Shown piece by piece: positions 34,437-43,053 of a stretch of 64,000 nt of DNA. The position numbers and the translations under genes are program-made. How positions within the stretch are numbered: the first letter of the stretch is position 1; every line of letters begins with the position of its first letter. The notes under the pieces were generated by a model, which was not told the DNA's origin, did not search any database, and saw nothing but the letters and a program-made list of their open reading frames with translations. This DNA comes from Neorhodopirellula lusitana (GTDB lineage: Bacteria; Planctomycetota; Planctomycetia; Pirellulales; Pirellulaceae): NCBI RefSeq assembly GCF_900182915.1, contig NZ_FXUG01000015.1:121760-185759 (forward strand), given 5' to 3'.

Positions 34437-37301
34437 CTATTTGACGACCAGGTTCACCATGCGTCCTGGGATGACGATTGCCTTCACGACATTCTTATCC
34501 GCGATCGCTTGCTTGACGGAGTCCGCTGCGAGGGCGGCTTCCTTCATTTCGTCTTGCGATGCATCGGGGGCCACGGAAATCTTGCCGCGGACCTTGCCGT
34601 TGACTTGAACCGGGATTTCGACGCTGGATTCCGTAAGCGCTGACTCATCCCACTTCGGCCACGCTTCCTTGGTGATCGAACCGGAATGTCCCAGAACACT
34701 CCACAGTTCTTCGCAAAGGTGCGGGGCGTACGGAGCTAGCAGAATCAGGAACGATTCCATCGCCTCACGCGGTCGCGTTTCGCTTTTGGTGAAGTAGTTG
34801 GTGAACTCCATCATCTTCGCGATTGCAGTATTGAAGCTCATCGCTTGCGTGTCTTCGGTCACTTTTCGGATCGTTTGGTGCAAGACACGGCGTTGGTCTT
34901 CGTCACATGGCGTGTCCACGACCGCATCGATCAACGCGAGTTCTTCGGCACCGTCATCGACCATCATTCGCCATGCGCGGTCCAGGAAACTACGCACGCC
35001 ACCGACACCATTCATTGCCCACGGCTTCGTGGCTTCGAGTGGTCCCATGAACATTTCGTAGAGTCGCAGTGCGTCGGCACCGTATTGGTTGACGACCGAG
35101 TCCGGGTTCACGACGTTGCCCCGGCTCTTGCTCATCTTGAAAGCGCGGCTGTCGACCTTGATCGACGGGTCGGATTTCAGGATGAAGCCTTCGCCCTTCT
35201 TTTGCACTTCGTCTTCGCTGTATGAGACCGGCTCGACCGGGTTGCCATCCTTGGTAACACGATTGCCCTCAGCGTCCTTGCGAACGTTCTTGGACGTGAT
35301 CGGCTTACCGGCTTCGTCGACATAACCACTGAACTCGACTTCGCCCAAGATCATGCCTTGGTTGACCAGTCGACCGAACGGTTCAGGAACACTGACGTGA
35401 CCGCGATCAAACAAGACCTTGTGCCAGAAACGGGAGTACAACAGGTGCAGCACCGCGTGTTCGGCACCGCCGACATAAAGGTCGACGGGCATCCATTGTT
35501 TTTCGAGTTCGGGATCGATGAACACATCGGCGTTATTTGGGTCGATGTAACGCAAATAGTACCAACATGAACCGGCCCACTGAGGCATTGTGTTGGTTTC
35601 GCGGCGATAGCGTTTGCCATCCAATTCCACGATCAACCAATCGTCATCGGCCTTCGCCAATGGCGGTTCCGGACGTCCGTGCGGTTTGAAGTCTTCCAGT
35701 TCTGGGAGCGTGACGGGAAGCTGGTCATCCGGCACGGCGCGTTTGATGCCCGTCGGGTTTCCTTCGCTGTCGATCTCATGCAGGATCGGGAAAGGCTCGC
35801 CCCAAAACCGTTGGCGGCTGAACAACCAGTCGCGCAACTTGTAGTTGATCGCCTGTTCCGCCAATCCGTCTTCGTTCAAGGTCGCGGTCAGCGAACTTTT
35901 CACGTCATCGGTCGTGCGACCGTCGAACTCGCCGCTGTTGATGGCCAGACCCTCGGCGGCAAAGCAGGCCTTCCCAGCCAGGATTTCATCGCGTTGATCA
36001 TGGTCCGCAGGTGGATCCACGACGGGGATCACGGGCAAGTCGAACTCAACGGCGAATTCAAAGTCGCGAATGTCGTGCGCCGGCACAGCCATGATCGCAC
36101 CGGTTCCGTAGCCAGCCAAAACGTAATCGGCGACCCAGACTGGGATCAATCGACCGTCGGCGGGGTTGAACGCGTACGTTCCCGTGAAAACGCCGGTCTT
36201 GGCGCGATCACCGTCGGTGCGTTCGCGGTCACTTTTGAACGACGCTTTCTCGCGGTAGGCGTCGACCAAATCTTTTTGCGACGGGGTGACCAGCTTGTCA
36301 ATCAACGGGTGTTCGGGAGCGACAACCATGTAGGTCGCGCCGAACAGCGTGTCTGGACGGGTCGTGTAAACCCGCAGGCAATCGTCGCCGGGTTTAGCGG
36401 GGAATCCAGATGCCGATCGGGCACGTTTGAACGCTTCGTAGGGAGCGGTGGAAACGTCCGCATCGGCGCTTGTCGACAGATAGAAATCGACCTCGGCTCC
36501 CGTCGAGCGGCCGATCCAATCGGATTGCAGCTTCTTGATTCCCGATGGCCAGTTCAGTTCGTCGAGACCGTCGATCAAGCGTTCGGCGTAGTCGGTGATT
36601 CGGAGCATCCACTGTCGCAGCGGGATCCGCTTGACCGGATGACCGCCGACTTCGCTTTTGCCGTCGACGACTTCCTCGTTCGCCAAAACCGTTCCCAGTT
36701 TCGGGCACCAGTTCACCAACGCGTCGTCCTGGTATGCCAACCGTTTGGAATCGCGGTAAGCCTCAATCGCAGCTTCGCCTTGTCGCGAAACTTCATCGGG
36801 AACTGACAATTCCGCGATCGGTCGACCTTTTTGTTGGTCGTGATCGAACCAGGTGTCGTACAGGACCGTGAAGATCCACTGGGTCCAACGGAAGTACTGT
36901 TCGTCGGTGGTCGCCAAGACGCGATCCCAATCGTAGCTGAAGCCGAGCAGCTTCAATTGGCGAGTGAAGTTATCGATGTTACGTTGGGTTTGGACTCGCG
37001 GGTGTTCACCAGTCTTGATCGCGTGCTCTTCCGCGGGCAACCCGAAGGCATCGAAACCCATCGGGTGCAAGACGCACTCGCCGCACGCGCGGGCGAAACG
37101 CGAGACGATGTCTGTCGCGGTGTAGCCCTCGGGGTGTCCCACATGCAAACCGTCACCACTGGGGTACGGGAACATGTCCAAGACGTATCGCTTTTTGGTT
37201 CCGGGCGGCAGGTCTTTCAGCGATGGGGTCGCGTAGGTTTGGTTCTTGTCCCAGTAAGCCTGCCAGCGTGGTTCGATGTCAGTCGGGTTGTAGCGGACCA
37301 T
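34437..37301 (-). CDS. leuS: Leucyl-tRNA synthetase
   Basis: 954 residues, slightly longer than the bacterial average. It charges tRNA-Leu. Class I signature as [20 protein letters not shown] near 46-65 (the HIGH equivalent is HVGH), the editing domain at about 250-430 ([15 protein letters not shown]), KMSKS at about 722-726 ([14 protein letters not shown]) and the C-terminal anticodon-binding and LeuRS-specific domain ending [15 protein letters not shown]. An insertion with [16 protein letters not shown] precedes KMSKS. The ATG is the first codon of [17 protein letters not shown], the typical start. The opposite-strand open frames across this gene are shadows. Confidence 0.98.
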   Translation of the reverse strand: MVRYNPTDIEPRWQAYWDKNQTYATPSLKDLPPGTKKRYVLDMFPYPSGDGLHVGHPEGYTATDIVSRFARACGECVLHPMGFDAFGLPAEEHAIKTGEHPRVQTQRNIDNFTRQLKLLGFSYDWDRVLATTDEQYFRWTQWIFTVLYDTWFDHDQQKGRPIAELSVPDEVSRQGEAAIEAYRDSKRLAYQDDALVNWCPKLGTVLANEEVVDGKSEVGGHPVKRIPLRQWMLRITDYAERLIDGLDELNWPSGIKKLQSDWIGRSTGAEVDFYLSTSADADVSTAPYEAFKRARSASGFPAKPGDDCLRVYTTRPDTLFGATYMVVAPEHPLIDKLVTPSQKDLVDAYREKASFKSDRERTDGDRAKTGVFTGTYAFNPADGRLIPVWVADYVLAGYGTGAIMAVPAHDIRDFEFAVEFDLPVIPVVDPPADHDQRDEILAGKACFAAEGLAINSGEFDGRTTDDVKSSLTATLNEDGLAEQAINYKLRDWLFSRQRFWGEPFPILHEIDSEGNPTGIKRAVPDDQLPVTLPELEDFKPHGRPEPPLAKADDDWLIVELDGKRYRRETNTMPQWAGSCWYYLRYIDPNNADVFIDPELEKQWMPVDLYVGGAEHAVLHLLYSRFWHKVLFDRGHVSVPEPFGRLVNQGMILGEVEFSGYVDEAGKPITSKNVRKDAEGNRVTKDGNPVEPVSYSEDEVQKKGEGFILKSDPSIKVDSRAFKMSKSRGNVVNPDSVVNQYGADALRLYEMFMGPLEATKPWAMNGVGGVRSFLDRAWRMMVDDGAEELALIDAVVDTPCDEDQRRVLHQTIRKVTEDTQAMSFNTAIAKMMEFTNYFTKSETRPREAMESFLILLAPYAPHLCEELWSVLGHSGSITKEAWPKWDESALTESSVEIPVQVNGKVRGKISVAPDASQDEMKEAALAADSVKQAIADKNVVKAIVIPGRMVNLVVK

Positions 37302-37586
37302 GCGTGAATTGTGTTTTGCGGGGGGAAACGGAAAGAGGCGTGGGGCGAATTAGAATCCGCCGAGGCGTTTCTTGAAAGTCGTGGCAGCACAGACCCGCGG
37401 CAGAGTGGCGGAAACTATCGGCTTGGGAGCCAAAAGCGGCATCGATCCGGGTAACGCGAATGCCACCAGCGATGCTTCCATTGCGACGAAGCCTGGGCTC
37501 ATCGTCCCGATCAGAACACCGGTTAAGAGTGCTCATTCGCGAGCCAGGTGCGCGGAATTGCGGTGAATGCAATTCGGTCGGGGCAT
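37302..37586. other. Intergenic region upstream of leuS
   Basis: 285 bp. Expected to hold the leuS promoter; no gene seen. Confidence 0.4.
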
Positions 37587-37625
37587 AAAAAAACGGGTCT
37601 CATTGAAAATGAAACCCGTTTTTTA
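37587..37625 (-). terminator. Intrinsic terminator of the CC-repeat gene
   Basis: Imperfect stem (AAAAACGGGTCTCATT with AATGAAACCCGTTTTT), GAAA loop, and T-rich flanks on both strands. It lies 42 bp after the gene's stop and could act bidirectionally. Confidence 0.85.
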
Positions 37626-37666
37626 TTCTTGTAGTTGTTTGCCTTGCTAGGCAAGCTCGATCGAGC

Positions 37667-38077
37667 TTAGTTGCAGCAAGGGTCACAGCATGGGTCGCAG
37701 CAAGCAGCGGCACGACGTGCAGCCAACTTAGCCTTGATGCGTGCGAAAAGACCTGGCTTCTTGCAGCAAGGATCGCATGGGTCACAGCAAACTGGTTCTG
37801 GAGCTGGGCAGCAAACAGGAGCTGGAGCTTCGCAGCAAACTGGTGCTGGAGCTGGGCAGCAAACAGGTGCTGGTGCAGGTGCACAGCAGACTGGTTCTGG
37901 TTCTGGGCAGCAAACAGGAGCAGGTGCTTCGCAGCAAACTGGTTCTGGAGCTGGGCAGCAAACAGGCTCACAGCAGTCGTTTTTCTTGAAACAACCGAAC
38001 AAACCAGCTTCTGCTTGTGGGGCAACGGCGACGGAGGCAACGGCCAACAACGCGACAGCCAAGATCTTACGTAACAT
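37667..38077 (-). CDS. Secreted Cys/Pro-rich protein with CC-repeat units
   Basis: 136 residues. Signal peptide MLRKILAVALLAVASVAVAP cleaved around AEA-G. The mature part starts GLFGCFKKNDCC and contains about eight units of (P/A)xPVCC in register (residues about 39-98). A basic stretch follows (PGLFARIKAKLAARRAAA) and then CCDPCCDPCCN. Nearly every unit ends in a vicinal Cys pair, so the protein can form multiple disulfides or bind metals. No family recognised; Cys-rich secreted proteins occur in planctomycete cell envelopes. Coding direction is favoured over the antisense frame by the signal peptide, the repeat logic and a matching terminator. Confidence 0.85.
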   Translation of the reverse strand: MLRKILAVALLAVASVAVAPQAEAGLFGCFKKNDCCEPVCCPAPEPVCCEAPAPVCCPEPEPVCCAPAPAPVCCPAPAPVCCEAPAPVCCPAPEPVCCDPCDPCCKKPGLFARIKAKLAARRAAACCDPCCDPCCN

Positions 38078-38301
38078 GTAAACTCTCTCTAACTAATCGG
38101 GGGGAACGAGCCAACACCACACGGCGAGGCAGTTTGGGCAAAGTTTACGGCCTGCCCGTAAGGCGTCAACTGGGCAGGATAGCCGCAATCTCCGGAAAAT
38201 GGAGAATTTTCGTTTGCTTTACAAATTGTCGCAGTCATAGCGGTTACGCTACCGGCGTCGAATCCGGAACAGAAACCCTGCTAGTGCCGCAACGGCACCA
38301 T

Positions 38302-39012
38302 TTAGTGCGACAAGAGGCGTTTGTGATCTTTTTTGGTCACGCGACCGAAAAGATCGTTCAAAATTGCCTGTTCCAGGGCCGTGTCTCGGCCAAGTGGGAT
38401 CCAGCCCAACGTTTGAGGGCTGTCATCGAAGCCATCGGCGCGGCTCAGTCGGGACCCATCGTGGCGGATCCCGGCTGTCGATTCGGTCGCATATTGGGTG
38501 CGATCGGTGTCTTCGAGTTCTTTTTGGACGATGACCTCGACCTCGTAGCCCGATCCCCCGGTATGGCTGCCAGCGGGGCGGACGGTCACGATTGCTCTTC
38601 GCCGCATGGATTGCAGTGTGCCCTGCAGACGCTCGAATCCGGTCGTGCTGTCTTTTCGCCAAGGTTCAAAGATCGAACCGGCAACCTTGTAGCTGGTCTC
38701 GATCTTGCCTTCCAGGATGTAGTCCTGGCGGTTCACCACCGGTTGTTGTCGGGCAATCCGAAAGTAGTCGTCGACCGTATCAACGACCTGCAACCACAAG
38801 AAGTCATCCGCAACGGGCGGCAAGTCCAGCGGGTTGGGGACAAACTGGACCGGCACATCACTGGTTAGCCGGTACATGAATTGGCGGCAACCAACCGCAG
38901 TAAACAGAAGCGAGAGTGCCAGCAGCGTTGTTGCCAAGCCAGGCTTGAAAAGCAGGAAGCCAGGCAGGTCTTGCGATGGTCGGTCAAGCGATGGGGCGGC
39001 AATCGCTTTCAT
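38302..39012 (-). CDS. Putative lipoprotein, unknown function
   Basis: 236 residues with a lipobox (LFTAVGC, at about 36-42) after a hydrophobic segment. The mature part carries a beta-rich domain (VDTVDDYFRIARQQPV, YEVEVIVQKELED). The ATG at 39012 overlaps the TGA of the upstream gene (ATGA), which argues for this start rather than the longer frame to 39105. It is probably co-transcribed with the SurA-like gene and attached to a membrane. No recognised family. Confidence 0.78.
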   Translation of the reverse strand: MKAIAAPSLDRPSQDLPGFLLFKPGLATTLLALSLLFTAVGCRQFMYRLTSDVPVQFVPNPLDLPPVADDFLWLQVVDTVDDYFRIARQQPVVNRQDYILEGKIETSYKVAGSIFEPWRKDSTTGFERLQGTLQSMRRRAIVTVRPAGSHTGGSGYEVEVIVQKELEDTDRTQYATESTAGIRHDGSRLSRADGFDDSPQTLGWIPLGRDTALEQAILNDLFGRVTKKDHKRLLSH

Positions 39013-40235
39013 CGCTTCGGCGAACCTGATCGAAAGTTGGCACGGATGCCAGCGACTTGAGGCAACGGTTTGGCGCCCGGCACGTCTTCGGGGAACAATG
39101 ACCAAACTGGAACGCGGCGTTGCACTTCCGCGAGAGCCTTTTGTTGGGCTTCTTGGATTTTGCCGTCTCGAATGATCTTGCGAATGTCGTCTTGAACGTC
39201 GGCCAGCGGTTGTACTCCGGCGTCTTCGCGTTCCAGAACCCGGATGATGTGATAGGCGTCGGTGTCCTTGATAATCTGGCTCATCGCACCGGTGGGCAAC
39301 GTGAAGATTTCGTTATCCAAAATCGTTGACGCAAGCGATCCCTTGTTTGTCCAGTCATGCAGTCCGCCTTCATCGGCGAAAGGCTCTTGGCTCTTCTCGC
39401 GAGCGACCGCTTGCATGTTCCCACCGAAGAACGCTTCTCGCCCCATGCCCCAAATTGCGTCGTACGCTTCGTCGGGGGTGGCGAAGTTGGCCAAGACGAC
39501 CGTCAGTTGTTCCCATTTCGCTCGGGCTTGACGCTCGAAATCGGGACGATGGGTCACGTAGTATTCGTGGATTTCAGCCAGCGAAACGGACGGGTCTTTC
39601 TCGACCTTGCCTCGAATGTAAAGGTGCCCCAGCATCGCGTCGATGAATTCGCGTTGGCGAGCGGCCAGGGACGTGCCCTTTTCGCGTAGCTTCGCGTCCA
39701 GTTCACTCAGATCCTTCGCTTCGTATTGCTTCTTCAGCTGTTCGACTTCGTCTTCGAAGAACATCTGGCGTGCTTTGGCCTGCATCGTTTCGTCGGCCTC
39801 GCGACGCTTTTCAGCTGTCTGAGTTGCGACCTGGTCCAGCAAGAATGATTCTCGCATCATCCGGCTTTGGATCTTTTGCGACAACAAGCCGCGAGTCATC
39901 CGAACACGGGCGAATCGAATTTGTTCGTCAGGCACTTCTTGGCCAGCATTCGCCAGCACGTCCTGGATCCGGGCTTCCACCTTGGGTGAAATCTCGCCCA
40001 TCAGAATGGCACTCTGGCCCACGATCGCGACGGTTGCCGCGGGATCGGTGGGCAATTCCGTTTGCAAAGCTTGGTCGATCTGCTCTTGAGTGGGAGCTTG
40101 GGCGACGGCATTGACCGCGGTCGTTGCTAACAAGGTGGTTGTCAACAAACAGGCGAACAATCGATTGCTCGATAAGCCGGCGTATTGGCTGGTTTGCCCA
40201 GTCAATGCGGAGCTGATGGTTTGCACGTGCGACAT
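39009..40235 (-). CDS. SurA/PpiC-like periplasmic peptidyl-prolyl isomerase
   Basis: 408 residues from the ATG opening MSHVQTISSAL; ATG codons at 40274 and a TTG at 40325 are possible upstream alternatives. A signal-peptide-like segment (LFACLLTTTLLATTAVNAVAQ) precedes a helical SurA_N-like region (IVGQSAILMGEISPKVEARI) and a parvulin domain near the C-terminus (about 260-370; AREKSQEPFADEGGLHDW, IIKDTDAYHIIRVLERED). It would assist outer-membrane protein folding. Operon with the lipoprotein gene. The parvulin core is recognisable but divergent. Confidence 0.87.
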   Translation of the reverse strand: MSHVQTISSALTGQTSQYAGLSSNRLFACLLTTTLLATTAVNAVAQAPTQEQIDQALQTELPTDPAATVAIVGQSAILMGEISPKVEARIQDVLANAGQEVPDEQIRFARVRMTRGLLSQKIQSRMMRESFLLDQVATQTAEKRREADETMQAKARQMFFEDEVEQLKKQYEAKDLSELDAKLREKGTSLAARQREFIDAMLGHLYIRGKVEKDPSVSLAEIHEYYVTHRPDFERQARAKWEQLTVVLANFATPDEAYDAIWGMGREAFFGGNMQAVAREKSQEPFADEGGLHDWTNKGSLASTILDNEIFTLPTGAMSQIIKDTDAYHIIRVLEREDAGVQPLADVQDDIRKIIRDGKIQEAQQKALAEVQRRVPVWSLFPEDVPGAKPLPQVAGIRANFRSGSPKR

Positions 40236-40578
40236 CGGAGCAAATCGAAGTCGAATCCGCGGTAGCGGTGCCATGGGGCAAGCCCAGTTGGATGTAGGAC
40301 AAAATGTTTGAATCGGAAGATGCAATGCTTGTAAGCAATTGCCAACCCGAATCGCAAGCGAGGTTTTTTGTCCCTGAAAGGGCCAGCCGTGCGCTGCTCA
40401 AACGTTGGTGGCGGGTCGTATCAGCATTCAGCTGGTTGGTGTGGTTTTTGGGGTGTGGGGTGGTGGTTGCTGGAGCCCAGCCTGTGTGGAAAAAAAACGC
40501 CCCAGTCGCAGGAAACACCACTGGACACCCGCCACGCTTCCTTTGCTGAAGTGACGAGGCTTGACCAGAACGCCCAGC

Positions 40579-41550
40579 TTATCTAGCCAGGATCCAGTTC
40601 ATTAAGGTTGGGAACGCTCGGTCCGCGTAGACCAAGGCTTTGCCACCGGCGCTCAAGATCACTTCGCTTCGTCGTCGCCGGATCGCGGAGTAGGCGGCCT
40701 GGGCAACTCGCTCGGGCGGCCAGCTCCCGATGCTTTTGGAGACTTGGCCCGCCTTGGTGCCCACCAACGAGTCAAAAAACTCACTCTTGGTGGTACTGGG
40801 GCTGACCAGTGTGACGGCGATCCCGTCGCTAGCCAATTCCGATCGCAACGAGTCACTGAATCCGTGTATCGCAAACTTGCTGGCGCTGTACTCGCTTTTG
40901 TCGGGAACGGCTCGATGCCCCAGTACGCTACCGATGTTACAGATAACGGGACCGCGGTCGGCGTTCGCGCGCAACATCGGCAGCGCATCTCGGATCCAGT
41001 CCGCTGGCGCGAAGAAATTGACCTCCATGATTTGTCGCATTCGATCGGCATCAGCCAACTCAAAGGGCCCGATGCCGCCGATGCCCGCGTTATTGACCAA
41101 AAGATCCAAACGGCCGTTGTTGTGAAGTCGAACTTGCTCGAAAGCCGTCTCACGCGTGGCCGCTGAGGTGACGTCGCCCACGATCGGGATGATCCCACCA
41201 CCGTGTGGGCCAACATCTCGCTGGCTATTACCAAGCTGGCTATCGCCGAGATTAGGGTCAGTGAGTAGCCCGCCACATTCGGCGGCCAAGTCATCCAGTC
41301 GTTCGGCGCGTCGGGCGACCGCTATGACCCGGCATCCTTCGCGGGTCAGGCGTTTCGTCAACTCGCGGCCGATCCCGCTGCTGGCGCCTGTCACAATCGC
41401 GAGGCTACCTGCCGCCTGCCAGCGAGGCTGGCCGATGCCTAGCCTTTGAATCAAACTCAAGCGACGTGACGAACTCACCGGCGATCGATCCAATCGTTTG
41501 GCTTCGATTTCACGACAGCGAGCGTGGACGCGTTCACTGTGTTGATGCAA
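40579..41550 (-). CDS. Short-chain dehydrogenase/reductase (SDR)
   Basis: 323 residues. Rossmann motif TGASSGIGRE (about 54-63), NNAG, and the catalytic YSASK. An insertion after residue 95 is rich in Gly/Asn/Asp (DPNLGDSQLGNSQRDVGPHG). The N-terminal 45 residues are atypical and the start is a TTG 22 bp after hflX, so the true start may be further in. Reduces or oxidises an unknown alcohol or ketone. Co-transcribed after hflX. Confidence 0.85.
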   Translation of the reverse strand: MHQHSERVHARCREIEAKRLDRSPVSSSRRLSLIQRLGIGQPRWQAAGSLAIVTGASSGIGRELTKRLTREGCRVIAVARRAERLDDLAAECGGLLTDPNLGDSQLGNSQRDVGPHGGGIIPIVGDVTSAATRETAFEQVRLHNNGRLDLLVNNAGIGGIGPFELADADRMRQIMEVNFFAPADWIRDALPMLRANADRGPVICNIGSVLGHRAVPDKSEYSASKFAIHGFSDSLRSELASDGIAVTLVSPSTTKSEFFDSLVGTKAGQVSKSIGSWPPERVAQAAYSAIRRRRSEVILSAGGKALVYADRAFPTLMNWILAR

Positions 41551-41571
41551 TTCGTTTGCTTCGTTCCCACG

Positions 41572-42981
41572 CTACGCCACTTCGCTGGAAGTGGATGAAA
41601 CGTCGGTCGGTTCGTCGCCCACATCGGGCACTTCTTGGGTTTCCGCAACGTCAGCGGTCGGAACCGTGTTTTGCAGGCTTAGCTTGGTCGGCGCGACCCG
41701 CAACGCCGTTTGGTGCACCACGCCCATTGCGCCGGCCGGCATCCGAACTCGCACGGTCACGTGAGAATCACCGAAGTCGCGAGACTCGATTTTTCCCTTC
41801 GCGGACAAGTACGACAGCAGCTTGCCATCGTGATGCGCCACGTCGACTTCCACGTCCAGAAATCCTCGCGACAAAGCTTCGCCAACGATTTCTTGTAACG
41901 CTTGAAGTCCCTTTTTCGATTTGGCACTGACCGGAATCGCGTGGGGATAGCGGTCCAGGACCCGGTTCAGAAGTTGCGGGTTTTCGATCGCATCAATCTT
42001 GTTCAAAACCAGCAGCGTGTCTTTCGCTCGGACACCGAGTTCTTCCAAGACCTTATAAACCGCCGTGATTTGTTCAAACACATTGGGGCTGCTTGCGTCA
42101 GCGACATGCATCAGCAAGTCAGCTTGCCGTGTTTCTTCTAGCGTTGACTTAAAACTCGCCACCAAGGAGTGCGGCAGGTCACGAATGAAGCCCACCGTGT
42201 CGCTGATCAGAACGTGTCCCCAGTTTGGCAAATGCCAGCGGCGGGTTCGCGTTTCCAATGTCGCAAACAGTTTGTCCTGGGCCAGCACGCCGGCTTCGGT
42301 CAACGCGTTCATCAATGTGCTTTTGCCGGCATTGGTGTAGCCGACCAGCGAGATGGTGGGGACGTCGTTGCGAGCGGCAACTTGACGTTCGCGTCGCGAT
42401 TCAACTCGAGAAAGCTCTTCCTTTAAATCGTGGATGCGTTTTTGCGCGAGCCGGCGGTCGACTTCCAGTTGCTTTTCACCCGGGCCTCGCATGCCCACGC
42501 CCATCGATTGTCGGGAAAGGTGAGTCCACATCCGCTTCAGTCGCGGTAGCGAATACTCAAGCTGGGCCAATTCAACGGCAAGCCGGGATTCGTGCGTGCG
42601 GGCACCCGCAGCGAAGATATCTAGAATCAACTCGGTGCGGTCGATCACCTTGGCTTTGGTGGCCGTTTCGAGATTCCGTACTTGGGCCGGGTTCAGGTCG
42701 TTGTCAAAGAAGATCACGTCCGCTTCGTACTTTTCAACCATCAGCCGTAGCTCTTCCACCTTGCCTTTGCCGAGGTAGGTTGAGTGATCTGGCGTCCCGC
42801 GTTTTTGCGTGAGCTCGTCAACGACTTGGGTGCCAGCCGTGGCGGCAAGGCCGTGCAGCTCTTCGAGCGGGTCGTCCTCAACTGTGCTTTTAGGCAAAAT
42901 CAGTCGAGCCAGAATGCTTCGCTCGGGGCCATCGTCATGAAGGGAAATCATGCGGTCGGCGTAGTTGTGTGGATCAGACAC
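41572..42981 (-). CDS. hflX: GTPase HflX
   Basis: 469 residues. N-terminal HflX domain (about 20-190; RLAVELAQLEYSLPRL, GPGEKQLEVDRR), then the G domain with GYTNAGKST (G1, about 213-221), DTVGFI (G3) and NKID (G4). HflX binds the large ribosomal subunit and rescues stalled or heat-damaged ribosomes. An acidic, Thr/Ser-rich C-terminal tail (about 440-469) is an addition. It sits between uvrC (72 bp away) and the SDR gene on the same strand. Confidence 0.96.
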   Translation of the reverse strand: MSDPHNYADRMISLHDDGPERSILARLILPKSTVEDDPLEELHGLAATAGTQVVDELTQKRGTPDHSTYLGKGKVEELRLMVEKYEADVIFFDNDLNPAQVRNLETATKAKVIDRTELILDIFAAGARTHESRLAVELAQLEYSLPRLKRMWTHLSRQSMGVGMRGPGEKQLEVDRRLAQKRIHDLKEELSRVESRRERQVAARNDVPTISLVGYTNAGKSTLMNALTEAGVLAQDKLFATLETRTRRWHLPNWGHVLISDTVGFIRDLPHSLVASFKSTLEETRQADLLMHVADASSPNVFEQITAVYKVLEELGVRAKDTLLVLNKIDAIENPQLLNRVLDRYPHAIPVSAKSKKGLQALQEIVGEALSRGFLDVEVDVAHHDGKLLSYLSAKGKIESRDFGDSHVTVRVRMPAGAMGVVHQTALRVAPTKLSLQNTVPTADVAETQEVPDVGDEPTDVSSTSSEVA

Positions 42982-43053
42982 GAGTTGGATTGGGTCTCCA
43001 AATAGGCAAGGTGAATCGAACAGTCTTCAAGACCATTCTAACCGCAAACGGGT

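Noticed and set aside
35679..36806. 375-codon plus-strand frame across leuS
   Set aside because: Lies wholly inside leuS, has no start signals and reads as a composition shadow of the synthetase codons.
37671..38081. Plus-strand open frame with QQTGAGAG repeats opposite the CC-repeat gene
   Set aside because: It is the antisense image of the Cys-rich coding repeats; the minus-strand protein has a signal peptide and a well-placed terminator, and this frame has neither.
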